Below are positions 36,268 to 44,029 of a stretch of DNA of 64,000 bases, one piece after another. Location: positions 124,001-188,000 of the forward strand of contig NZ_JAVDYC010000001.1 of NCBI RefSeq assembly GCF_031458255.1, in the 5' to 3' direction. Positions within the stretch are counted from its first letter, which is position 1; each line of letters opens with the position of its first letter. A program made the translations under genes and the position numbers. Below the pieces are notes generated by a model. It ran no database searches. It was not told the DNA's origin and worked only from the letters and a program-made list of their open reading frames with translations. Source of the DNA: Catenuloplanes niger (GTDB lineage Bacteria > Actinomycetota > Actinomycetes > Mycobacteriales > Micromonosporaceae).

Positions 36268-36735
36268 TCAGGCCGCGGTTGTGTGCCTGTTGATTGTCTC
36301 GAACTCGATCGGGGTGAGCCTGCCGAGGCGGGCCTGGCGGCGCCGGCGGTGGCAGGCCCGCTCGATCTAGGTCACGATCGCCAGATGTAGCCCCTGGTGG
36401 GTCTGCCACCGCTGCCGATCGAGGACGTTCTTTCCAGCAGAGCGAGGAACGACGCCATCTCGGCATTGTCGCCACACGCACCGACCCGGCCCATCGAACC
36501 GACTGAACCGTTGCGGTGCAGTGCTTTGACGAACTTCCGGGATCGAAATTGGCTGCCCCTGTCCGGATGCACGGTCGTGCCGGCCGGCGCCCGCAACCTC
36601 ACCGCGTGACGCAACGCCGCGACCGCCAACGACGCTTTCATCTGCCAATCGATCGAGTAGCCGACGTTCCTCGCACAGAGGTAGAGCGTGCCCTCGCCGG
36701 CGCTTCCGGTCGGACAGGTGCGGTTGCGGTGGTGG
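36268..36735 (-). pseudogene. IS3-family transposase (OrfB) remnant with stop and frameshift
   Basis: Reading the minus strand: CPTGSAGEGTLYLCARNVGY, then SIDWQMKASLAVAALR, then TTVHPDRGSQFRSRKFVKAL (the second DDE Asp is in HPDRGSQ), GSMGRVGACGDNAEMASF (catalytic Glu in the ESF position is replaced by Ala), a frameshift near 36440, KNVLDRQRW, an in-frame TAG at 36367-36369 where relatives have Trp, and the end RLGRLTPIEFETIN. Only the C-terminal half of OrfB remains, with three independent lesions, so it is inactive. It adjoins the ISL3 fragment and forms the right border of the SUKH/caspase region. Confidence 0.85.
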
Positions 36736-37016
36736 TGCCGTCCGGATCGTGACAGCGGCGGGACGCCGGCCGGTCGAACCGGCGGGGGCGGTCGGCCTGA
36801 GGCGCTCTGGCCCGTCGGATCGAAACGCCCAGGTGGCCGATTGTGGCGCGTGAACGGCCGGTGGGTTCAGCGGCATCGGCGGGGCGGCGGCGTGCCGCGG
36901 ACGCGTAATAGTGGCCCGGAGGACCGGGGGGAGGGCGTCGCGGTGATTGCTCGCGGGGTCGGGCGGACGTAGGCTTCCGGCCTGCCGGGATGTCATCTGC
37001 CGCGGGGAGTGTCGCG

Positions 37017-38291
37017 ATGCCGTCGACGATCAGCAGCGTGGAAGCGTCCGCGCTGGCAGCCGTGGACGAGACCGCTGTTGCGCGCGCGGTGCTGGACCTG
37101 CTTGCCGTTCCCAGCGTGACCGGCAGCCCGGCGGAGTCCGAGTTGCAGCACCGGCTCGCGCGCCGCCTGGAGCTGATGGACCTGGACGTCGATCTGTGGT
37201 CGCTGGACCTGTCCGCGCTGCAGGCCGACCCGGACTTCCCGGGCGGTGAGGCGCCGCGTACCGAGGGCTGGGGCCTGGTCGGCAGCGAACGCGGCCGCGA
37301 CGACGGGCCGACGCTCGTCCTTCAGGGGCACGTCGACGTCGTGCCGCCGGGTGATCCGGCGCAGTGGGCCGGTGACCCGTTCCGGGCCCGGGTGGCCGGG
37401 GACGTGGTGCACGGCCGGGGCGCGTGTGACATGAAGGCCGGCGTGGTGGCGATCCTCGCGGCGCTGGAGGCGATCCAGCGGTCGGGCGTCCGGTTGCGCG
37501 GGCGGGTGGCGACCCACTTCGTCGTCAGCGAGGAGGACGGCGGGCTCGGCGCGTTCGCCACCCTGCGGCGCGGGCACACCGGTGACGCGTGCATCATCAC
37601 CGAGCCGACGAGCGGCGCCATCATGATCGCGAACGCGGGGGCGCTGACGTTCCGCATCGCGGTCCCGGGCCGGGCGACGCACGGCAGCACCCGCTACGCC
37701 GGGATCAGCGCGATCGACGCCTACCTGCCGATCCACGCGGCGCTCGCCCGACTCGAGGCGCGCCGCAACGCCGACCCCGGCCCGCTGATGGCGGAGTACC
37801 CCATCCCGTACCCGCTGTCGGTCGGCACGGTGCGGGCCGGTGACTGGGCGAGCAGCGTGCCGGACCTGCTGGTCGCGGAGGGACGGCTCGGGGTACGCCT
37901 GGACGAGGACCCGGCCCGTGCCCGGGCCGACCTGGAGGAGTGCGTCGCCGAGGCGTGCGCCGGCGACCCGTGGCTGCGCGAGCACCCGGCCACGGTGACC
38001 TGGCCGGGCGGGCAGTTCGCCAGCGGTCGGCTGCCGGCCGGGCACCCGCTCGCGGCCGTGGTCGGCGACGCGCACGCCGACGTCACCGGCAGGCCCCGGC
38101 CCGCCGAGCGGGGCGCACCGTACGGCAGTGACCTGCGGTTGTACGCCGGTGCCGGCATTCCCACGCTGCAGTACGGCCCCGGCGACGTCCGGCACGCCCA
38201 CAGCCCGCAGGAGCAGGTGCGGCTGACCGACGTCGTGACGGTCACCCGCGCCCTGATCCTGGCCGTCCTCCGTACCGTCGGCACCGCCTGA
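37017..38291 (+). CDS. M20 family metallopeptidase/deacylase
   Basis: Zinc-dependent peptidase or amide deacylase of 424 residues (ArgE/DapE/CPG2-type). Metal ligands and catalytic residues are visible: GHVDVVPPG (His and Asp), GRGACDMKAG (bridging Asp), VVSEEDGG (general-base Glu and ligand Glu), and the C-terminal DVRHAHSPQE histidine. The dimerisation domain is at about residues 205-310 (FRIAVPGRATHGSTRYAG). The ATG at 37017 has GGGGAG upstream. It stands alone; the substrate cannot be inferred. Confidence 0.9.
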   Translation: MPSTISSVEASALAAVDETAVARAVLDLLAVPSVTGSPAESELQHRLARRLELMDLDVDLWSLDLSALQADPDFPGGEAPRTEGWGLVGSERGRDDGPTLVLQGHVDVVPPGDPAQWAGDPFRARVAGDVVHGRGACDMKAGVVAILAALEAIQRSGVRLRGRVATHFVVSEEDGGLGAFATLRRGHTGDACIITEPTSGAIMIANAGALTFRIAVPGRATHGSTRYAGISAIDAYLPIHAALARLEARRNADPGPLMAEYPIPYPLSVGTVRAGDWASSVPDLLVAEGRLGVRLDEDPARARADLEECVAEACAGDPWLREHPATVTWPGGQFASGRLPAGHPLAAVVGDAHADVTGRPRPAERGAPYGSDLRLYAGAGIPTLQYGPGDVRHAHSPQEQVRLTDVVTVTRALILAVLRTVGTA

Positions 38292-38611
38292 ACCGCTCGG
38301 CGCCGCGGTGCGTCACCGGCGGCGAGGTGCGCCCGGCTCGGTCGCGGCGACGGTCAGCCGGGTGGTCGTGCTGGCCGTCGGTGTCGCCGCCCGGCGTCGA
38401 GCTCGGCTCGCTCGACCCAGGACCGCCGACCGGAGCAGCCCTCACGGGCATCGGACCATGGTCGACGAGCCCCGGTGGAAACCTCTGGTCGCCGGTGGCC
38501 GAGTTCGTGGGGCCGATGACTCGCGACCGGCGGTGATCGCGCGAGCGACCGGATCCGGCTCCGGGTGACGTCTCGCGGGCGCCGCCGTCCGGTACCGGTT
38601 ACAGTTCATTC
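38292..38611. other. Intergenic region, nothing recognised
   Basis: About 320 bp between the M20 gene and the secreted SMP-30-like gene. GC-rich with no frame having a plausible start, ribosome site and protein-like sequence. It should contain the promoter of the downstream gene. Confidence 0.5.
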
Positions 38612-39637
38612 ATGAACGTCGATTCCATTGCCGCGCCCGGGCGGGCCGTGGCACGTGCCGCGGCCGTGTGCCTTCTGCTCGTCGCGGTGCCTGCCGCGCC
38701 GGCCGCCGCCCGGGAGGGTCCCGCGGGGGCGCCGCCGGGAGTCTGCCCGGCCGGCATCCCCACCGAGCCGCCCCTGCCCGGTCCCGCGAGCTCCGCCACC
38801 CGGCTCCAGGGTGGCTTCGCGTTCCTGGAGGGTCCGGTGTGGATCGCCGAGACCGGCCACCTGCTGGTCTCCGACCTCGGCGCCGCCGCCGGGCCGGAGC
38901 AGGTGCAGCCCTCGGCGATCCGGCGGCTGGCCCCGCCGGCCGCGGCCGAGCCGTTCGTCACCGCCTCCGGCAGCAACGGGCTGGCGCTGAGCCCGGACGG
39001 GCAGCAGATCATCGCCGCCACCCACGACAACCGCGGTGTGTCCGCGTTCCGGCTGAGCGACCGGGCCCGCACCGTGATCGCCGCCGACTACCAGGGCCGG
39101 GCGTTCAACTCCCCGAACGACGTGGCGGTGCGCTCCGACGGCGTCGTCTACTTCACCGACCCGGACTTCCAGCGGGGCCGCCGGCCAGACGCGATGGGCG
39201 GCCGGACCGGGGTGTTCCGGGTGCTCGACGGGCAGGTCAGCCTGGTCGACGACACCGTGCGGCAACCGAACGGCATCGCCCTGTCCCCGGACGGGAGCAC
39301 GCTCTACGTCGGCGCCTTCGGCGAGAACCGGATCTACGCGTACGCCGTGCGCCCGGACGGCAGCACGGCGGGCCGGACCGTCTTCGCCACCGTCGCGAGC
39401 CCCGACGGGGTGACCGTGGACTGCGCCGGGAACGTCTACTGGGTATCGCACCACGCGGGCCGGGTGTACGTGTTCTCCCCGGCCGGAGCCCAGCTCGGCA
39501 CGATCTCGACCGGCCGGCAGGCCACCAACGCGGCGTTCGGCGGCCCCGACCGGCGCACCCTCTACATCACCGCCGGCAGCACGGGCGACTACGGGATCCA
39601 TGCCATCGCGCTCGGCGTACCCGGTTACCCGTACTGA
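38612..39637 (+). CDS. Secreted SMP-30/gluconolactonase-like beta-propeller protein
   Basis: A 341-residue exported protein with a signal peptide (residues 1-34, AAAVCLLLVAVPAAPAAA). The mature part is a six-bladed propeller: FLEGPVWIAETGHLLVSDLG, SNGLALSPDGQQIIAATHDN, NSPNDVAVRSDGVVYFTDPD, QPNGIALSPDGSTLYVG and SPDGVTVDCAGNVYWVSHHA carry the metal-binding Glu, Asn and Asp of the family. Probably a lactonase. It precedes the sugar dehydrogenase gene by 29 bp in the same direction, and together they could oxidise an extracellular aldose to lactone and open it (inference). Confidence 0.88.
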   Translation: MNVDSIAAPGRAVARAAAVCLLLVAVPAAPAAAREGPAGAPPGVCPAGIPTEPPLPGPASSATRLQGGFAFLEGPVWIAETGHLLVSDLGAAAGPEQVQPSAIRRLAPPAAAEPFVTASGSNGLALSPDGQQIIAATHDNRGVSAFRLSDRARTVIAADYQGRAFNSPNDVAVRSDGVVYFTDPDFQRGRRPDAMGGRTGVFRVLDGQVSLVDDTVRQPNGIALSPDGSTLYVGAFGENRIYAYAVRPDGSTAGRTVFATVASPDGVTVDCAGNVYWVSHHAGRVYVFSPAGAQLGTISTGRQATNAAFGGPDRRTLYITAGSTGDYGIHAIALGVPGYPY

Positions 39638-39666
39638 TCGCCCGGCCGCTCCGAAAGGTGTTCCTC

Positions 39667-41307
39667 ATGCGTACCCTCGCGGCGATTCTGTTGATCCCCG
39701 CACTGCTCGCACCCGGTGCCGCCGCGGGCGACACCACCCCGCCGACCGCCCCGGCCGAACTGCGCGTCGACGCGGTCACCTGCGAATCGGCGGTGCTGAC
39801 CTGGTCGGCGGCCACCGATGACGTCGGGGTCGCCGCCTACGACGTCTACCACGACGGGCAGCTGGTGCGGTCCGTGCCGGGGGACACGACATCGGCGACG
39901 CTGCCGGTCGTCGGCGGCGCCACCTGGGGCTGGTACGTCAACGCGCGGGACGCGGCCGGCAACGTCTCGCAGGCGGGTCCCACCGTGACCGTCACCCCGC
40001 CGTTCTGTGAAGCGGACCGGGAGGCGCCGACCACGCCGGGTGGGCTGTCCGCCACCGCCACCGGCACCACGGTCGCCCTCTCCTGGGCGGCCGCCACGGA
40101 CGACGTGGCGGTCACCGCGTACGTCGTCCACCGCGACGGCGAACCGGTCGGCACCGTCACCGGCTCGGCCGCCAACCCGCCCGCGACCTCGTTCACCGAC
40201 AGCGGGCTGCGCCCGCGGACCGGCTACCGGTACACGGTGCTGGCCCGGGACGCGCAGGGCAATGCCTCCGCGCGGAGCGAACCGGTCGACGTCACGACCG
40301 GGGCCGGCTGTGCCGGCCCGGTGTGCGGTGTCGCCGAGGTGACCGCCGAGTCCGACCTGCCGTGGGGGCTGGTGCAGTTGCCCGACGGGTCGGTGCTCTA
40401 CGGCCGCCGGGACGTCTTCGACATCATGGTCATGAACCCCGACGGCAGCGGCAAGCGCAGCGTCGGCACCGTACCGGACGTGGCGGGCACCAACGGCGAG
40501 GGCGGCGTGCTGGGCCTGGCGATCTCGCCGGACTTCGCGACCGACGGATGGCTGTACGTCTATCACACCAGCGCCACGGACAACCGGATCGTCCGGATCC
40601 GCTACGACGGGACGCTCCGGACCGAGACGCGCGAGGTGCTCCTCACCGGGATTCCACGCAACAAGTACCACAACGGTGGCCGGCTCCGGTTCGGCCCGGA
40701 CGGCATGCTGTACGCCGCGGCCGGCGACGGCCAGGATCCCGACCAGGCGCAGGACCTGGCCAGCCTCGGTGGCAAGGTGCTGCGGCTGCACCCGGACGGC
40801 AGCGTGCCGGCCGACAACCCGTTCGCCGGCAGCTACGTCTGGAGTTACGGGCACCGCAACCCGCAGGGTCTGGCGTTCGACTCGCGGGGCCGGCTGTGGG
40901 AGCAGGAGTTCGGCAACAACGTCATGGACGAGACCAACCTGGTGGTGAGGGGCGGCAACTACGGCTGGCCGGCCTGCGAGGGCACCGCCGGTGACTGTGC
41001 CGGGCCCGGGCTGATCGCGCCGGTGCGCACCTACCCGGTCGCGGCGGCCTCGTGCAGCGGCATCGCCGTCGTCCGCGACGTGCTCTACATCGCCTGCCTG
41101 CGCGGCACGCGGGTCTACCGGGCGGTGATCAGCGGGGACACGCTGACCGACGTGCAGCAGTACTTCGTCGGCACCTACGGCCGGCTGCGGACCGTCGAAC
41201 CGTCGATCGACGGCAACCTGTGGCTGACGACCAGCACGCGCGGCGACAAGGACAGCGTCCCCGGCAACAGCGCCGAACGCGTCCTGAAGGTGACCCTCGG
41301 CGAGTGA
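39667..41307 (+). CDS. Secreted FN3-glucose/sorbosone dehydrogenase (PQQ-type propeller)
   Basis: A 546-residue exported protein: signal peptide (MRTLAAILLIPALLAPGAAA), two fibronectin type III domains (residues about 24-120 and 120-212; PPTAPAELRVDAVTCESAVL, and TTPGGLSATATGTTVALSW), then a GSDH six-bladed propeller (ESDLPWGLVQLPDG, GGVLGLAISPDFATDGWLYV, HNGGRLRFGPDGMLYAAAGD, VWSYGHRNPQGLAFDSRGRL, EQEFG, GGNYGWPACEG). The GHRNPQGLAF and GGNYGWP motifs are diagnostic. FN3 linkers are usual in secreted actinomycete enzymes. Start chosen at the ATG beginning the signal peptide; the longer open frame upstream is the shadow of the preceding gene. Confidence 0.9.
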   Translation: MRTLAAILLIPALLAPGAAAGDTTPPTAPAELRVDAVTCESAVLTWSAATDDVGVAAYDVYHDGQLVRSVPGDTTSATLPVVGGATWGWYVNARDAAGNVSQAGPTVTVTPPFCEADREAPTTPGGLSATATGTTVALSWAAATDDVAVTAYVVHRDGEPVGTVTGSAANPPATSFTDSGLRPRTGYRYTVLARDAQGNASARSEPVDVTTGAGCAGPVCGVAEVTAESDLPWGLVQLPDGSVLYGRRDVFDIMVMNPDGSGKRSVGTVPDVAGTNGEGGVLGLAISPDFATDGWLYVYHTSATDNRIVRIRYDGTLRTETREVLLTGIPRNKYHNGGRLRFGPDGMLYAAAGDGQDPDQAQDLASLGGKVLRLHPDGSVPADNPFAGSYVWSYGHRNPQGLAFDSRGRLWEQEFGNNVMDETNLVVRGGNYGWPACEGTAGDCAGPGLIAPVRTYPVAAASCSGIAVVRDVLYIACLRGTRVYRAVISGDTLTDVQQYFVGTYGRLRTVEPSIDGNLWLTTSTRGDKDSVPGNSAERVLKVTLGE

Positions 41308-41308
41308 G

Positions 41309-41347
41309 CCCCGGCGGCCGGCGCACGATCTCGGCGCCGGCCTCGGG
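41309..41347 (+). terminator. Hairpin terminator after the dehydrogenase gene
   Basis: GGCCGGCGC (41316-41324) pairs exactly with GCGCCGGCC (41334-41342) over a 9-nt loop, starting 9 bases after the stop; outer CCCG/CGGG bases can extend the stem with one bulge. There is no U tract, as is common in actinomycetes. Confidence 0.5.
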
Positions 41348-41499
41348 TTGCGGTACGCGGCACCGGAGCCGGGACGTCGGGCGGCTTTTGCCTTGATGCG
41401 TCAGAAACGCCGTGCGGGAAAGTGTTACGGCGACTGAGCTGCGGCCGTGAGCTGGCTCGATGCTCGTTCGGCCCGCCACTGCCGGAAATCGCGGGCGAC

Positions 41500-41518
41500 C
41501 TAACATCGACGATGTTAG
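41500..41518. promoter_or_regulatory. Perfect 19-bp palindrome upstream of the GH62 gene
   Basis: CTAACATCGACGATGTTAG: nine-base arms exactly complementary around one A, 36 bp before the ATG at 41554, in an AT-rich pocket of otherwise GC-rich DNA. Very likely a dimeric repressor site that would block the promoter or leader of the arabinofuranosidase gene. The protein that binds is not identifiable from the window. Confidence 0.7.
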
Positions 41519-41553
41519 ATCTATTGCGTCGACGTGAAGGAGAGTGCGCGCCC

Positions 41554-42942
41554 ATGAGAATGTCCAGAGCGGTGACCGCGGCGAGCGTGGCGTTGCTGGC
41601 GTCCGCCGCGGTCGGGGTGACCCTGCCGGCCCGGGCGGCGGCCGCGGGCTGCGCGGTGAACTACGCGGTGACGTCGGAGTGGCAGGGTGGCTTCGGCGCG
41701 AGCGTGACGATCACGAACCTCGGTGACGCGCTGACCGGGTGGACCCTGAGCTGGTCGTACGGTGCGGGCCAGACGGTCGTCCAAGCATGGAACACGACGC
41801 TGACCCAGAACGGATCGGCGGTTACCGCCCGCAACGTGAGCTACAACGGGTCGGTGCCGACGAACGGCACCGTGTCGTTCGGTTTCAACGGGTCGACGAC
41901 CGGCGGCAACCCGGCGCCGGCGGACTTCGCGGTCAACGGCGTGGCCTGCAACGGAGGCACCACACCGACGACTCCGGCACCGACCACCCCGGCACCGACC
42001 ACTCCCGCGCCGACCACCCCGCCGCCGACCGGCGGCTGCGCGCTGCCGTCGACGTACCGGTGGAGCTCGACCGGCGTGCTGGCCACGCCGCGGTCCGGGT
42101 GGGTGTCGCTGAAGGACTTCACCGTCGCGCCGTACAACGGCAGGCAGCTCGTCTACGCCACCACCCACGACACCGGTACGCGGTGGGGCTCGATGAACTT
42201 CAGCCTGTTCACGAACTGGTCGGAGATGGCCTCCGCGAGCCAGAACGCGATGTCCTCGGCCACGGTCGCGCCGTCGCTGTTCTACTTCGCCCCACGCAAC
42301 CTGTGGGTCCTCGCCTACCAGTGGGGCGGACCGGCGTTCTCCTACCGCACCTCCACCGACCCGACCAACCCCAACGGCTGGTCCGCACCCCAGACACTGT
42401 TCTCCGGCAGCATCACCGGCTCCGGCACCGGCCCCATCGACCAAGCGATCATCGGTGACGGCACGACCATGTACCTGTTCTTCGCCGGCGACAACGGCAA
42501 GATCTACCGCGCCGGCATGCCGATCGGGAACTTCCCCGGCAGCTTCGGCGCGAACTCCACCGTCGTCATGAGCGACACCACCAACAACCTCTTCGAAGCC
42601 GTCCAGGTCTACAAGGTCGCCGGACAGAACCAGTACCTCATGATCGTCGAGGCGATCGGCGCGAACGGACGCTACTTCCGCTCCTTCACCACCAACAACC
42701 TCGGCGGATCCTGGACGCCCCAGGCCACCTCCGAGAGCAACCCGTTCGCCGGCAAGGCCAACAGCGGCGCCACCTGGACCAACGACATCAGCCACGGCGA
42801 ACTGCTCCGCACCAACGCCGACCAGACCATGACCATCGACCCCTGCAACCTCCAGCTCCTCTACCAGGGCCGCTCCCCCAACTCCGGCGGGGACTACGGC
42901 CTCCTGCCGTACCGGCCGGGACTGCTGACCCTGCGGCGCTGA
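41554..42942 (+). CDS. Secreted CBM2-GH62 alpha-L-arabinofuranosidase
   Basis: Debranches arabinoxylan outside the cell; 462 residues. Signal peptide to about residue 31 ([20 protein letters not shown]); CBM2 cellulose/xylan-binding module at about 33-132 ([29 protein letters not shown], conserved flanking Cys pair); a Thr-Pro linker with four TTPAPTTP-type repeats; then the five-bladed GH62 catalytic domain ([89 protein letters not shown]). The catalytic Asp is in LKDFT. The ATG at 41554 follows GAAGGAGAG. Control is probably through the palindrome at 41500. Confidence 0.94.
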   Translation: MRMSRAVTAASVALLASAAVGVTLPARAAAAGCAVNYAVTSEWQGGFGASVTITNLGDALTGWTLSWSYGAGQTVVQAWNTTLTQNGSAVTARNVSYNGSVPTNGTVSFGFNGSTTGGNPAPADFAVNGVACNGGTTPTTPAPTTPAPTTPAPTTPPPTGGCALPSTYRWSSTGVLATPRSGWVSLKDFTVAPYNGRQLVYATTHDTGTRWGSMNFSLFTNWSEMASASQNAMSSATVAPSLFYFAPRNLWVLAYQWGGPAFSYRTSTDPTNPNGWSAPQTLFSGSITGSGTGPIDQAIIGDGTTMYLFFAGDNGKIYRAGMPIGNFPGSFGANSTVVMSDTTNNLFEAVQVYKVAGQNQYLMIVEAIGANGRYFRSFTTNNLGGSWTPQATSESNPFAGKANSGATWTNDISHGELLRTNADQTMTIDPCNLQLLYQGRSPNSGGDYGLLPYRPGLLTLRR

Positions 42943-42947
42943 CGGGC

Positions 42948-42974
42948 GTGGCGCGGGCCCCGGGTCCGCGCCAC
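42948..42974. terminator. Terminator between convergent genes, stem 1
   Basis: GTGGCGCGG (42948-42956) pairs with CCGCGCCAC (42966-42974) over a 9-nt loop, 6 bases after the GH62 stop. Confidence 0.65.
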
Positions 42975-42982
42975 CACCGGCC

Positions 42983-43016
42983 GGTACGCCGGGGAGCGGC
43001 CGCTGCCCGGCGTACC
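42983..43016. terminator. Terminator between convergent genes, stem 2
   Basis: GGTACGCCGGG (42983-42993) pairs exactly with CCCGGCGTACC (43006-43016) over a 12-nt loop, 7 bases before the stop of the minus-strand SDR gene. With the stem at 42948 it forms a bidirectional pair. Confidence 0.7.
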
Positions 43017-43022
43017 CCCTGA

Positions 43023-43775
43023 TCACTGCACGGCCCCGCCGGCCACCACCAGCGTCTGTCCGCTGACCCAGGCGGCCAGGTCACCGGCGAAGTACTCGGC
43101 CGCGTCGGCCACGTCGGCCACCGTGCCCGGACGGCCGCCGAGCGGCCGCGTCTCATTCATCTGGTGGAAGGTGTCCCCCACGGTCACATCGGTGAAGACA
43201 CCGGCCCCGGTGATCGCACTGGGCAGGACGGTGTTGACGGTGATGTCGCGCGGCCCCAGCTCCAGCGCCATGATCTCGACCAGTTTCAGCGCCGCGGCCT
43301 TGCTGGACGCGTACAGACCCATTCCCGGATACGGGCTCACCGTCGTGGTCGATCCGATGTTGATCAGCCGGCCACCGTCGGACAGCAGCTCCGCCGCTTT
43401 CTGCAGAGTGAAGAAAGCGCCTTTGGTGTTGATGGCGAACAGCCGGTCGAACTCCTCCTCGGTCACCTCGGCCACCGGTTGAAGAATGATCTCGATGCCG
43501 GCATTGGCCACCACGATGTCGAGGGAGCCGAACGTATCCACCGCCGCCCGGAACAGCACGTCGATATCCGGCAGCCGCGATACATCAGCACGGACCGCGA
43601 TCGCGCGGCCACCGGCCTCTTCGATCTCCTTCACCGTACGAAGTGCATTGTCCTGATCGTTGGCGTAGTTGACGACCACGCTCGCACCCAGGCTCGCGTA
43701 TCGCTGAGCGATCGCCTTGCCGATGCCGCGCGACGATCCGGTTACGACAGCGACCTTACCCGTCAGATCCGTCAT
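43023..43775 (-). CDS. SDR family oxidoreductase (FabG-like)
   Basis: NAD(P)-dependent reductase/dehydrogenase of 250 residues, classical SDR. Cofactor loop TGSSRGIGKA at residues 11-20, NAG at VVANAGIE, catalytic Ser in NIGSTTTVSP, YASSK (Tyr and Lys), and the NTVLPSAITG loop. The ATG at 43775 (MTDLTGKVAVV) is preceded by GAGGG; an open frame upstream lacks coding character. It is divergent from the GMC oxidoreductase over 254 bp, so the two may share control. Confidence 0.93.
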   Translation of the reverse strand: MTDLTGKVAVVTGSSRGIGKAIAQRYASLGASVVVNYANDQDNALRTVKEIEEAGGRAIAVRADVSRLPDIDVLFRAAVDTFGSLDIVVANAGIEIILQPVAEVTEEEFDRLFAINTKGAFFTLQKAAELLSDGGRLINIGSTTTVSPYPGMGLYASSKAAALKLVEIMALELGPRDITVNTVLPSAITGAGVFTDVTVGDTFHQMNETRPLGGRPGTVADVADAAEYFAGDLAAWVSGQTLVVAGGAVQ

Positions 43776-44000
43776 TGTTCTACATCCCTCCGAGCTCCTG
43801 AGGGCAGAGTGCACGTCGACGAACATGCGTTACCACGGCCGGTCGATCCCAGGCCGGGCGATCCCTCTTGTAGGGCGACGGTCGCTGACCGGCCGTCCTT
43901 TTCGTCTCACCCGAAGCCGTGCCGATGCTGAGATTCCCCGGTGAGAGGGGGCCTGGCAGGCCCTGCCTACGGCGCGGTCGAGCTCATAGGTTGAGGTGCG

Positions 44001-44012
44001 TGCACCGGTGCA
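44001..44012. promoter_or_regulatory. Perfect 12-bp palindrome before the GMC gene
   Basis: TGCACCGGTGCA, 18 bases upstream of the ATG at 44030, within the expected transcript leader or promoter. An operator for a dimeric regulator is plausible. Confidence 0.4.
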
Positions 44013-44029
44013 ACGAAAGGTGAGAGAGC

